The notes beneath the pieces are model-generated. The model did not search any database. It was not told the DNA's origin and worked only from the letters and a program-made list of their open reading frames with translations. Shown here piece by piece: positions 1 through 6,617 of a DNA stretch of 6,628 nucleotides; position 1 is the stretch's first letter; every line of letters starts with the position of its first letter. Source of the stretch: Gammaproteobacteria bacterium (GTDB taxonomy: Bacteria; Pseudomonadota; Gammaproteobacteria; HK1); NCBI GenBank assembly GCA_020444775.1, contig JAGRHX010001002.1, forward strand, positions 1-6,628, in the 5' to 3' direction. A program made the translations under genes and the position numbers.

Positions 1-1068
1 TTCCTGGGCAGCGGCAAGACCACCCTGCTGAATCGTCTGCTGGTCGGGACCTCGCTGGCCGACACCGCGGTGATCGTCAACGAGTTCGGCGAGGTCGGCC
101 TGGACCACCTGCTGGTGCGCGGCAGCGACGAGCAGCTCATCGAGCTCTCCGGTGGCTGCGTCTGCTGCACCGTGCGTGGCGATCTGGCACGCACGATCGC
201 CGATCTGCTCGCCCGACGCTCGCGCGGCGAGTGTCCGCCCTTCTCGCGCATCATCATCGAGACCACGGGGCTTGCCGATCCCAACCCGATCCTCAACCTG
301 CTCGCCACCGATGCGCTGCTCGCCGAGCAGGTGCATGCAGCCGGAATGCTGACCACGGTCGACGCGGCCAACGGGCTCGGCACGCTCGACCGGTTCCGGG
401 AGGCCGGCCGCCAGGTGGTCCTCGCCGACTGTCTGCTGCTGACCAAGACCGATCTGACCGAACCGCCCGCCGCGCTGCTCGCGCGGCTTGACGAGCTCAA
501 CTCCGAAGCCACACGTCTGCGCGTACGACCGGACCAGCCGCTGGACCCGGCCGAGCTGTTTGGCGATCGACCAGCGCACACGACCATCCACGGCGCCGGG
601 CGGGTTGCCGACCAAGACCAGCGGCATGGCCGGCCGGATGACTCCGATAGCGCCGATGCGCATCACCACGACCATCACCACGCCGACCACGCGCATGCAC
701 ACGGCTTCGCCAGCTTCATGCTCGAGTGCCCCCGACCGTTACCGGGCCCCGCGTTGACGTTGCTGATCCAGTGCGCCGCTGAGCATCTGGGTGAACGGCT
801 GCTTCGGATCAAGGGTCTGGTGGCGCTGGCCGGACACGAACATCAGCCCGCCGTGCTGCACGGCGCCCAGCACGTGTTCCATCCCGTCGAGCTGCTGCCG
901 AGCTGGCCACTCGGCGTGCCGCGTCATACCCGTCTGACCTGCATCGTCGAGGCGGACGCGCCGTTGCTCATAGAGGACTGGTTGAACCGGCTGCTCCGTG
1001 GCTTGTGCGAGGAGACGCGACAGATGCAGGCCAGCCTGCGTGCCGAGGCCGGTCCGAGCAGCGTTTGA
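1..1068 (+). CDS. CobW/COG0523-family metal-binding GTPase (5' end outside window)
   Basis: This is a G3E-class P-loop GTPase of the CobW/COG0523 group. Members are thought to insert or deliver metals (Zn, Co, Fe) to client proteins in the cytoplasm. The frame is open from base 1, and 355 residues are visible. The Walker A remnant FLGSGKTT opens the window, so only about 10-20 N-terminal residues should be missing. The family's CxCC metal site appears as GGCVCC (Cys at visible residues 53, 55 and 56). A Walker B-like ETTGLADP follows, and the guanine-specificity motif is TKTD (148-151) in place of the commoner NKxD. A His-rich linker (221-234, nine His) precedes a CobW C-terminal domain (about 237-330). 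The internal GTG at 70 lies after Walker A and is not the start. The client and metal cannot be read from the sequence; the His stretch suggests Zn, Co or Ni. The gene converges on the diguanylate cyclase gene with a 9-bp gap, too short for an ordinary terminator. Confidence 0.94.
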   Translation, partial: FLGSGKTTLLNRLLVGTSLADTAVIVNEFGEVGLDHLLVRGSDEQLIELSGGCVCCTVRGDLARTIADLLARRSRGECPPFSRIIIETTGLADPNPILNLLATDALLAEQVHAAGMLTTVDAANGLGTLDRFREAGRQVVLADCLLLTKTDLTEPPAALLARLDELNSEATRLRVRPDQPLDPAELFGDRPAHTTIHGAGRVADQDQRHGRPDDSDSADAHHHDHHHADHAHAHGFASFMLECPRPLPGPALTLLIQCAAEHLGERLLRIKGLVALAGHEHQPAVLHGAQHVFHPVELLPSWPLGVPRHTRLTCIVEADAPLLIEDWLNRLLRGLCEETRQMQASLRAEAGPSSV

Positions 1069-1077
1069 GCCGCTCGC

Positions 1078-2100
1078 CTACCCTTTCGACTGCTTGCTCA
1101 CGTACATCTTTGCGTCGGCACGTTCCATCAGCGCCGCCACATCGGTAGTCGCGGAGCCCACATGGATCTCCTCGAGGCTCGCCACGCCGACGCTGTAGGC
1201 GAGCTCGTAACCACGGGCCGAGCGCGCATTCAGCTCGGCGACGGTCGCGGCGAAGCGGTTCAGCGCGTGGCGTGCCGCACTGGGCGCGGTATGCGCGAGC
1301 AGCACGCAGAACTCATCCCCACCCAGCCGCGCGATAACGTCGGAGTCCCTGAACACCTCGGTCAGGATCTCCGCGAAGGACTTCAGCGCCGCGTCACCCT
1401 CGGCGTGTCCGAAGCGGTCGTTGATGCCCTTGAAGCCATCCAGATCGATGTACAGCAAGGTACCCTGCGTGCCTTTGCGCCGGCACACCGACAGCGCTGA
1501 TTCGGCGAGCATGATGAACCCACGCCGATTCGACAGCCCGGTCAGCTCATCGACCGTGGCCAGTGACAGCATCGCCAGCTCACGTTCGACCACGTGGGCC
1601 AGATCCGTGAACAGCTCGAGCTCATCACTCGCCAGGGTGCGTGGTCGCGGGTCGTGAATGAAGAAGGTGCCGCACGGCTCACCGTTCGGCCCGCGCAACC
1701 GCTGTCCGGCATAGAAGCGTACGTGTGGTGACTCACAGACCATCGGTCGGTCGCTGAAACGCCGATCCGCAAGCGCATCGTCGATGATCAATAGTTCGGG
1801 CGCGCTGCTGGCCGCCGGTGCCGCCTGTGGTGTCACCACCTTCAACGCCGGCCTGCGTCGGCCGCCGCTGACCCGCGCACGGCGCTTGCGGGCGCCGTCC
1901 AGCGGCATGACGGGTGGGTCACCCAGCCACAGCTGGTTGATGTCGAGCGAGCTGACCTGCACTGCGTGCACGTCGAACAGACGCCGGGCCATCCTCGCGT
2001 ATCGCTCGAAACGCGAGGCGGGCAGCGCGGTGAACGCATTCAAAGGCGTGTCGGTGAAATCCTGATCGTCCATACTTACGGACAGTGGGGCCATCAGCAT
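1078..2100 (-). CDS. GAF-GGDEF diguanylate cyclase
   Basis: A cytoplasmic enzyme predicted to make cyclic di-GMP from two GTP; 340 residues from the chosen start. The N-terminal half (about 22-175) resembles a GAF sensor: a SRFERYARMARRLFDV helix, a VQVSSLD strand, then IDDALADRRFSDRPMV and VRFYAGQRLRGPNG, which are typical of GAF domains fused to GGDEF. The GGDEF domain spans about 180-340: DELTGLSNRRGF, IDLDGFKGINDRFGH and an intact GGDEF active site at 260-264. An inhibitory I-site RDSD (251-254) sits five residues before it, so product feedback is expected. There is no EAL domain and no membrane segment. The GAF domain carries a very basic insert (71-87, nine Arg/Lys). ATG 2100 was chosen because a strong GGAGG (2107-2111) lies 6 nt upstream. 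The frame stays open to 2340, but that part reads as non-protein and contains the promoter. A sigma-28-like promoter lies upstream. The GAF ligand is unknown. Confidence 0.93.
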   Translation of the reverse strand: MLMAPLSVSMDDQDFTDTPLNAFTALPASRFERYARMARRLFDVHAVQVSSLDINQLWLGDPPVMPLDGARKRRARVSGGRRRPALKVVTPQAAPAASSAPELLIIDDALADRRFSDRPMVCESPHVRFYAGQRLRGPNGEPCGTFFIHDPRPRTLASDELELFTDLAHVVERELAMLSLATVDELTGLSNRRGFIMLAESALSVCRRKGTQGTLLYIDLDGFKGINDRFGHAEGDAALKSFAEILTEVFRDSDVIARLGGDEFCVLLAHTAPSAARHALNRFAATVAELNARSARGYELAYSVGVASLEEIHVGSATTDVAALMERADAKMYVSKQSKG

Positions 2101-2225
2101 CTGGCACCTCCCCAATCTGCGCCGGGCGCAAGACAGGTGGGCCGGTTCCGTAGGTACCGGGCGTGGTACCGGGCCATTGTCGACCACCCACCTATTGTAG
2201 AGACCGGCTCTGCGCACAGACAGGG
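2101..2225 (-). other. Leader (5' UTR) of the diguanylate cyclase mRNA, possibly structured
   Basis: If transcription starts about 7 nt after the sigma-28 -10 box, the leader is about 120 nt long. It contains two copies of GGTACCGGG (plus strand 2153-2161 and 2165-2173), each with a self-complementary GGTACC. An outer 7-bp inverted pair, AGGTGGG (2135-2141) and CCCACCT (2187-2193), could close a stem around them. GC-rich inner segments (GGCC and CCGG) could pair further. I recognise no known riboswitch, including the c-di-GMP (GEMM) type. A short coding frame here is not convincing. Confidence 0.4.
2105..2113 (-). promoter_or_regulatory. Ribosome binding site of the diguanylate cyclase
   Basis: The minus strand reads GGGGAGGTG, with its GGAGG core 6 nt before ATG 2100. 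This decides the start: longer in-frame candidates further upstream lack such a site and would run through the promoter. Confidence 0.85.
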
Positions 2226-2252
2226 ATATCGGCCCATTTCGAGGCCACTTTA
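2226..2252 (-). promoter_or_regulatory. Sigma-28 (FliA) flagellar-type promoter of the diguanylate cyclase
   Basis: On the minus strand a -35 box TAAAGTGG (2252-2245) is followed by exactly 11 nt and a -10 box GCCGATAT (2233-2226). The enterobacterial FliA consensus is TAAAGTTT-N11-GCCGATAA, so 13 of 16 defined bases match and the spacing is exact. The site points at the cyclase gene about 125 bp downstream. It suggests expression with late flagellar genes. No sigma-70 boxes stand out nearby. Called by eye and not tested. Confidence 0.72.
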
Positions 2253-2339
2253 GTCCTTTTTCCCAGGAGATTTGCCCGGTTGATCGGATTGCTTCGTCCG
2301 CAGGTCGCCTTCGCCCCGCGGGTACCCTCACAGCGAGCA

Positions 2340-2371
2340 AGACCTGCGCCAGCGGCCGCTGGCGCAGGTCT
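2340..2371 (-). terminator. Palindromic hairpin, probable terminator of the BON-domain gene
   Basis: A perfect 32-bp palindrome: one arm is AGACCTGCGCCAGCGG and the other is its exact complement. As RNA it would form a long GC-rich hairpin with a GGCC turn. It lies 70 bp after the BON gene's stop. On the minus strand the tract after it is only partly U-rich (TCTTGCTC). On the plus strand it is followed by TCTCTAT, so it could work either way, but no plus-strand gene ends here. CGCAGGTC recurs at 2299-2306 and could compete for pairing with the 2341-2348 arm. A dimeric protein-binding site is the alternative reading. Confidence 0.65.
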
Positions 2372-2441
2372 CTATGCGCGCTGAGGTGGTCCGAACGACC
2401 ACCATGCCTGGCCTGGTTGCTGGCATCCCGGGCGGAACCGC

Positions 2442-3278
2442 TCAGCTGGATTTCTCACCACTGACCTCGAGCTGGCTACGCACACTCTTCACGCCATCTA
2501 TCCCGCGGGCAATGCGCATCGCACGGTTCAGCTCCGATTCGTCGGACACGCTGCCGGTCAGTGTCACCACGCCGGCCTCGGTCTGGACATCGATATCGAG
2601 CCCGTCCACACGGCGGCTGTACAGCAACGCACTCTTGACCTTGGTGCTCAACCACGCGTCACCGACCTCTCGTCCGGCGGCTCCGACAGCATCGACCAGA
2701 CCGGTCCCACCTGCAGCGGCATCCTTCTCGGCGGAGGCCTCACGCAGCGTCATCCGGTCACGCACATCCAGCACGCCGGCGGTGCCAGAGGCGATCTCAC
2801 GCGCCAGGGAACGCTCCGCGGCCGATTCCACTGGACCGGATAACGACACCACACCATTTTCGGTCGACACCTTGATCTGCAGACCATCGGTACCGGAGTT
2901 CCACATCAGCTGCGACCTGACACGCGCGGTGATGCTGGCATCCTCGAAGGTTCGAGCGAAGCTGTCCGATTGCGTTCGCCGCTCGGTGCCCGGCTCGACC
3001 ACCAGACCATTGTCGACGCGTTGCACGCCGTCCAGACCCAGCGCAATCTGCGCGGCCAGATCCTTCTCGACCTCGGAATCGACGCTGCCTTGCAGATGGG
3101 CGACACCATCACGTACCTCGACGTCTATTTCGAAGGGATTGAGGTGTCGGTTGAGCGTGTAGGCCGTGGTCAACGAGGCTTCCAGCCAGGTATCTGAATA
3201 TTGCTCATTCGCGGCCATCGCCTGGGAACCGACCAGAATGCATCCCAAGGTTGCGGCCAGCACTGTCTTCTTGAACAT
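2442..3278 (-). CDS. Exported triple-BON-domain protein (OsmY-like)
   Basis: A 278-residue protein predicted to be periplasmic. The N-terminus (MFKKTVLAATLGCILVG..) is a Sec signal peptide with a likely signal peptidase I cut after AMA (residue 22). The mature part holds three BON domains (about 30-94, 112-178 and 207-272). Each has the pattern short helix, then 'I.V.T..GVV.L.G.V', then helix, then 'GV..V...L'. A looser Ala/Gly-rich linker (about 180-206) separates the second and third. BON domains are thought to contact phospholipid surfaces; E. coli OsmY has two and is induced by osmotic and envelope stress. The exact role here is not readable. ATG 3278 is preferred over GTG 3281 because GAGGAG (3285-3290) sits 6 nt before the ATG and only 3 nt before the GTG. 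The gene lies just downstream of a sigma-54 activator gene and has its own sigma-54-like promoter. Confidence 0.92.
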   Translation of the reverse strand: MFKKTVLAATLGCILVGSQAMAANEQYSDTWLEASLTTAYTLNRHLNPFEIDVEVRDGVAHLQGSVDSEVEKDLAAQIALGLDGVQRVDNGLVVEPGTERRTQSDSFARTFEDASITARVRSQLMWNSGTDGLQIKVSTENGVVSLSGPVESAAERSLAREIASGTAGVLDVRDRMTLREASAEKDAAAGGTGLVDAVGAAGREVGDAWLSTKVKSALLYSRRVDGLDIDVQTEAGVVTLTGSVSDESELNRAMRIARGIDGVKSVRSQLEVSGEKSS

Positions 3279-3344
3279 CACGATCTCCTCGATTGCAAGG
3301 GTACCGACTCGATGCGATAACGCGCCGAATCCTCACCTTCATCG

Positions 3345-3361
3345 AGCGGGAATCGTGCCAA
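3345..3361 (-). promoter_or_regulatory. Sigma-54 (-24/-12) promoter candidate for the BON-domain gene
   Basis: The minus strand reads TTGGCACGATTCCCGCT. GG (3359-3358) and GC (3347-3346) are separated by exactly 10 nt. The -24 half TTGGCACG is a full consensus match. The -12 half is CCGCT where TTGC(A/T) is usual, so it keeps the essential GC and the following T but lacks the TT. The start of transcription would be near 3334, giving a leader of about 55 nt. The gene next door encodes a sigma-54 activator, which supports the call. An imperfect dyad at 3447-3463 (GGCGCATTTGCCGCACC, plus strand), about 120 bp upstream of that start, is a weak candidate for an enhancer site. Confidence 0.65.
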
Positions 3362-3474
3362 GGCCCCAGCTTCTTGATTCTACGGCAGTTTCCGCAGACC
3401 TACCGAGCCGTCCGGGAAAGACATGGGGATCATATGAGCCGCGTCAGGCGCATTTGCCGCACCCGCGCCGCGTC

Positions 3475-4878
3475 TCAGTCCTGCTCGGCATCCTGCATCT
3501 GCGCAAGCCCGTACTTCTGCACCCTGTAGCGCAAGGTCTCGCGCGTAGTGCCGAGCACGCGCGCGGTGGCCGTGACGTTGAAGTCGTTGCGGTCGAGCGC
3601 CGTCTGGATGATCAACCTATCCATGTCTTCGAGGGCAATGCTGCCATCGAGGGGAATGGTCACCCGGTCGCCATCCACCAGCTCGGTCGGGTCGGCGATG
3701 GACGGCGCCTTGAGCTGCAGCCAGTCCGCGGGAAAATCCTCCCCATCGGCGAACAGCACCATGCGCTCGATGACATTGCGCAATTCGCGGATGTTGCCCG
3801 GCCAGTTGTGCGCACGCAGCGCGCTCCACACGGATGCACCGACGTTACGCACGCGTCGATTGGCGGTCGCGTTGAACTCCTCGATCAGTGCCGGCACCAG
3901 AGCCTCCAGATCCTCCTTTCGGTCGCGCAGCGCCGGCAGCTCTATCTCGAAAGCACTCAATCGATGGAAAAGGTCGCTACGGAACTCTCCAGCCGACACT
4001 CGGGCCTGAAGATCCTGGTTGGTGGCCGCGATGATCTGCACGTCCACATCGATGGTTCGCTCACCGCCGAGCCTGCGGATCTTGCGATCCTCGATCGCCG
4101 ACAGCAGCTTGGACTGCAGCTCGATGTCCATCTCTCCGATCTCGTCCAGGAACAGGGTCCCACCATGGGCCTGCTCGAAGAGTCCCTTGCGACGCCCCTT
4201 GGCGCCGGTGAACGCGCCAGCCTCGTGCCCGAAGAGCTCGGACTCCAGCAGCGAGGCCGGTAGTGCCGCGCAATTCACCTCGACCAACGGCTCGGCCGCA
4301 CGCGCGCCGCTGTGGTGCAGGATGCGCGCCGCCAGGCCCTTGCCGGTCCCGGTCTCACCGGTGATGATGAGTGAGCTGAACGGTACCGAGCTCAATCGCT
4401 CCAGCATCAGACGCGCTTTGCTCGCCGCGTCACTGCTGCCGAGAAAGGCGTCGGGTCCGAACCGCCGGCTGCGCTGCTCACTTTGCTCGGAGAGCCGACG
4501 ATGCGCCCGGCTGCTTCGCGCGGCGGCGTTGATGACGACGTCGAGCCGATCCTGATCGCAGGGTTTCTCGAGGTAGTCGCAAGCACCCAGCCGCAACGCG
4601 CGCACCGAGTCAGGGACGCTGCCATAGCCGGTCAGGAACACCCATTCGGCACGTGCGCCAACACGCTGTGACTCCTCGAGCAGATCCAGCCCGTTGCCGT
4701 CTGGCAGGTTCATGTCCGACAGCACCACCAGTGGTGGATTCTCCAGATCCATCAGCCGCTGCCGTGCGTGCGCCGCCGAACCGACCAGCTCCACCTCCCA
4801 ACCCTTCTTGCCGTAATAGCGCTTCAGCTCGGCACCCAGCAAACGCTCGTCTTCGATGATGAGCAGCGTATCGTTCAT
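3475..4878 (-). CDS. NtrC-family sigma-54-dependent response regulator
   Basis: A cytoplasmic transcription activator of 467 residues, the usual length for the family. The receiver (1-118) has acidic residues E9-D10, phosphoacceptor Asp55 (LSDMNLPDG), Thr83 and Lys105. The AAA+ domain (about 144-375) has Walker A GETGTGKG (174-181), the sigma-54-contacting GAFTGA loop (221-226), Walker B TLFLDEIGEM (241-250), the Arg-containing FRSDLFHRL (299-307) and sensor II WPGNIRELRNVIER (359-372). A Fis-type helix-turn-helix closes the protein (about 433-456: NVTATARVLGTTRETLRYRVQKY). All catalytic and sigma-contact residues look intact, so it should hydrolyse ATP to open sigma-54 promoters once phosphorylated by the kinase encoded just upstream. 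The start lies 6 nt after the kinase stop, with only a weak AGAAG site overlapping that stop, which suggests coupled translation. The nearest candidate target is the BON gene downstream. I cannot assign it to a named NtrC-type system. Confidence 0.95.
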   Translation of the reverse strand: MNDTLLIIEDERLLGAELKRYYGKKGWEVELVGSAAHARQRLMDLENPPLVVLSDMNLPDGNGLDLLEESQRVGARAEWVFLTGYGSVPDSVRALRLGACDYLEKPCDQDRLDVVINAAARSSRAHRRLSEQSEQRSRRFGPDAFLGSSDAASKARLMLERLSSVPFSSLIITGETGTGKGLAARILHHSGARAAEPLVEVNCAALPASLLESELFGHEAGAFTGAKGRRKGLFEQAHGGTLFLDEIGEMDIELQSKLLSAIEDRKIRRLGGERTIDVDVQIIAATNQDLQARVSAGEFRSDLFHRLSAFEIELPALRDRKEDLEALVPALIEEFNATANRRVRNVGASVWSALRAHNWPGNIRELRNVIERMVLFADGEDFPADWLQLKAPSIADPTELVDGDRVTIPLDGSIALEDMDRLIIQTALDRNDFNVTATARVLGTTRETLRYRVQKYGLAQMQDAEQD

Positions 4879-4884
4879 GTGCTT

Positions 4885-6246
4885 CTACCGTTTGTCCTCG
4901 TCGGCGCCGCTCGGGAGTGACAGCGTCACGACGGCACCACCCTCCTCACCGTTCTCTAGCGAGATGCTACCGCCCAGATCGACCGCAAAACGCCGCACCG
5001 CGGCCAGCCCCAGACCGGTACCACCGGTCTGATAGCTGGCAAAGGCGCGTAACCCGGCGCTCAGCGCCTGATCGCTGAACCCAGGACCATCGTCGATCAC
5101 ACTGATTCGGACCGTGCCCTGTCCGGCGGTCGCGGCAATGCGGATGCAGCCTTCGGCGTCGCCGATGGCATTCGCCGAGTTCAGGACCAGGTTCAATAGA
5201 GCCTGGCGCAGTCCGCCCTCTGGCACGACCAGACTCAATTCCGCGGGCACCTCCTGCACCAGCTCGATATGATCACCCACCTGATAACCCGCCAATGCAA
5301 GCAGCGAATCGACGGTGTCCGCAAGCCTCACCCGTGAGGACTGCTCGGGATTCTGCCGGGCCGCGTCCACCAGCCCGTTCAGCTGTCTGGCCAGGCGCTT
5401 GACCTCGTCCTGGATGATCTCCAGACGCTCCTGGTGGTCCGGATCCTCGATATCGAGTCGAAGGTTCTGTAGTGCGGCGAGGATACCGGCGAGCGGATTA
5501 CGCAGATCGTGCGCAACCTGCGCCGCCAGCTCGCCGGTCGCGGCCAGTCGCTGCCCGCGCGTCAGCGCACCATGCTGCTGGATGAGCGTACGTGTCGCGT
5601 TGTGCAGCTCCTTGCGCAGCTCCGCCTCGCGCTGGGAGTGCGCCTCATCGGCGGTACGGATTCTCCGCACCATCTCGTTGTAGCTCTCGAACAACGGTCG
5701 CAGCACGCCGCTGCCATCGGCCTCTTCGGCCAGCTCGTAGCGGCGTCTGGACATGGTGTTGAGTAGACGATTGAGCACGTCCAGCGGAATCAGCACGTGG
5801 CGTCGAAGCTGCATGAACAGGATGATGATGCCGCCGGATAGCACCACGCCGAGCACAATCGTCAGCCACCACTCGGTCTCCGCCTGCCGGGACAGTGTCT
5901 TCAGGGTGTTGGCTCGGATGATTGCGGCCGAGCCCCAGCGATCGGCTTGTGGCCTGAACATGCCCTCGAGCTGGTGGCCCGCGGCGCGGACCGTGGTACG
6001 CCGGTCCTCGTCCAGGCGTGACAGGGCGCCCTCCAACACCTCGCTGTCATCGCGGGTGGAAGCGCTGACGATCGCCCGCGCGGCGGCCTCCAGCTCACTG
6101 AGCAGCGCGAGCTGGCTCGAGGCCGCCTCGAAACGTTCCAGGTTACGGGTCGCGGTGCCCACCATGATGAATGACAGGAGCACGACCATCGCGGCGCTGG
6201 TGAACGCCATCACGATGAGAGGCAGGTGCAGAGCGCGTTTTATCAT
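4885..6246 (-). CDS. Membrane sensor histidine kinase (HAMP-HisKA-HATPase)
   Basis: An inner-membrane kinase of 453 residues, probable partner of the adjacent regulator. Membrane helix 1 is at about 8-30 and helix 2 at about 127-146. Between them is a helix-rich periplasmic segment of about 95 residues (31-126) with no fold I can name. A HAMP-like linker (about 147-200) and a coiled coil (about 200-232) lead to the H-box AAQVAHDLRNPLAG with His246. The ATPase domain has an N-box NLVLNSANAIGDA (352-364), G1 DDGPGF (385-390) and G2 GGTGLGL (408-414). All expected catalytic residues are present. HDLRNPL followed by a GGTGLGL-type ATPase is typical of NtrB-like kinases paired with sigma-54 activators. 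ATG 6246 is the start that keeps a short cytoplasmic N-terminus before helix 1; no good ribosome binding site is visible before it. The signal sensed is unknown. Confidence 0.94.
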   Translation of the reverse strand: MIKRALHLPLIVMAFTSAAMVVLLSFIMVGTATRNLERFEAASSQLALLSELEAAARAIVSASTRDDSEVLEGALSRLDEDRRTTVRAAGHQLEGMFRPQADRWGSAAIIRANTLKTLSRQAETEWWLTIVLGVVLSGGIIILFMQLRRHVLIPLDVLNRLLNTMSRRRYELAEEADGSGVLRPLFESYNEMVRRIRTADEAHSQREAELRKELHNATRTLIQQHGALTRGQRLAATGELAAQVAHDLRNPLAGILAALQNLRLDIEDPDHQERLEIIQDEVKRLARQLNGLVDAARQNPEQSSRVRLADTVDSLLALAGYQVGDHIELVQEVPAELSLVVPEGGLRQALLNLVLNSANAIGDAEGCIRIAATAGQGTVRISVIDDGPGFSDQALSAGLRAFASYQTGGTGLGLAAVRRFAVDLGGSISLENGEEGGAVVTLSLPSGADEDKR

Positions 6247-6365
6247 GATGGTCCGAGCGTCGAGTGCCTGTGCGCGGGAGTCGTGAGCGTGGCATCAGGG
6301 CACCGGTCGACCGCGTCGGTAGAGGAAGCCGAAGGCCGTCGGATCCGCTTCGACCCCCTGCGCGC
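6247..6365. other. Intergenic region between the small membrane protein and the kinase
   Basis: These 119 bp should hold the kinase promoter if the kinase is not co-transcribed with the gene upstream. I see no convincing sigma-70 or sigma-54 boxes. A weak 5-bp inverted pair, GAAGC and GCTTC (plus strand about 6327-6354), encloses a CGGATCCG palindrome, but no T-tract follows. A terminator call is not justified. Confidence 0.3.
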
Positions 6366-6617
6366 TCAGTTCCCGCTACACGCATCACGCATCAGACACC
6401 ATAGCGCGAACAATGCCCCCGCGCCCGCGCCGATGCCGGTCATCAACATCAACACGCCGCCGCCCGGATTGCTCGGCACCAGATTGGCCGCGTCAATCAG
6501 GAGATAGAGCAGTGCGCCTATAACGGCACCCAACACGGTCCGCGCAACCACCGCACGACCGTCACTCTCCGGCTCCGGCTCGGACGGATCGACCTGAGCG
6601 TCCGCCCCCTCCGTCAT
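6366..6617 (-). CDS. Small two-helix membrane protein, function unknown
   Basis: An 83-residue open frame with the composition of a real protein. The N-terminus is acidic and Pro/Glu-rich (1-20: MTEGADAQ..EPEPESDG). Two hydrophobic stretches follow: about 24-44 (VVARTVLGAVIGALLYLLIDA) and about 54-76 (GVLMLMTGIGAGAGALFALWCL), the second with GxGxGxG-type small-residue packing. They are joined by a short Asn/Pro/Gly turn, so a membrane hairpin is likely. I recognise no family. Only a poorly spaced AAGG lies before the ATG and the frame stays open to the window edge, so the true start could be outside. It has the same orientation as the kinase, 119 bp upstream of it; whether they share a transcript is unclear. 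Confidence 0.6.
   Translation of the reverse strand: MTEGADAQVDPSEPEPESDGRAVVARTVLGAVIGALLYLLIDAANLVPSNPGGGVLMLMTGIGAGAGALFALWCLMRDACSGN

Noticed and set aside
70..72. GTG as the start of the CobW-family gene
   Set aside because: The Walker A motif is encoded before it in the same frame, so the real start is outside the window.
2101..2340. An 80-residue N-terminal extension of the diguanylate cyclase starting at 2340
   Set aside because: The extension has no domain character, runs through the sigma-28 promoter and half of the palindrome, and ATG 2100 has a strong, well-spaced GGAGG.
2374..3162. A 262-codon open frame on the plus strand
   Set aside because: Antisense to the BON gene, Ser/Thr/Arg-rich with no domain pattern; a shadow frame.
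3237..3248. Lipoprotein lipobox (TLGC) in the BON protein
   Set aside because: Position -3 is Thr in place of Leu, and the Cys is only residue 13, too early. A normal signal peptidase I site (AMA) follows at residue 22.
3430..3474. Terminator after the response regulator gene
   Set aside because: Only a short, wobble-dependent hairpin (GGUGCG-GCAAA-UGCGCC) with no U-tract. The same bases are noted as a weak enhancer candidate instead.
3166..4263. A 365-codon open frame on the plus strand
   Set aside because: It lies mostly antisense to the response regulator gene, whose every motif is intact. The plus-strand product has no recognisable domain; it is a high-GC shadow.
6226..6507. A 93-codon plus-strand open frame across the kinase start and the small membrane protein
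   Set aside because: No domain, overlaps two better-supported minus-strand genes, and has poor composition.
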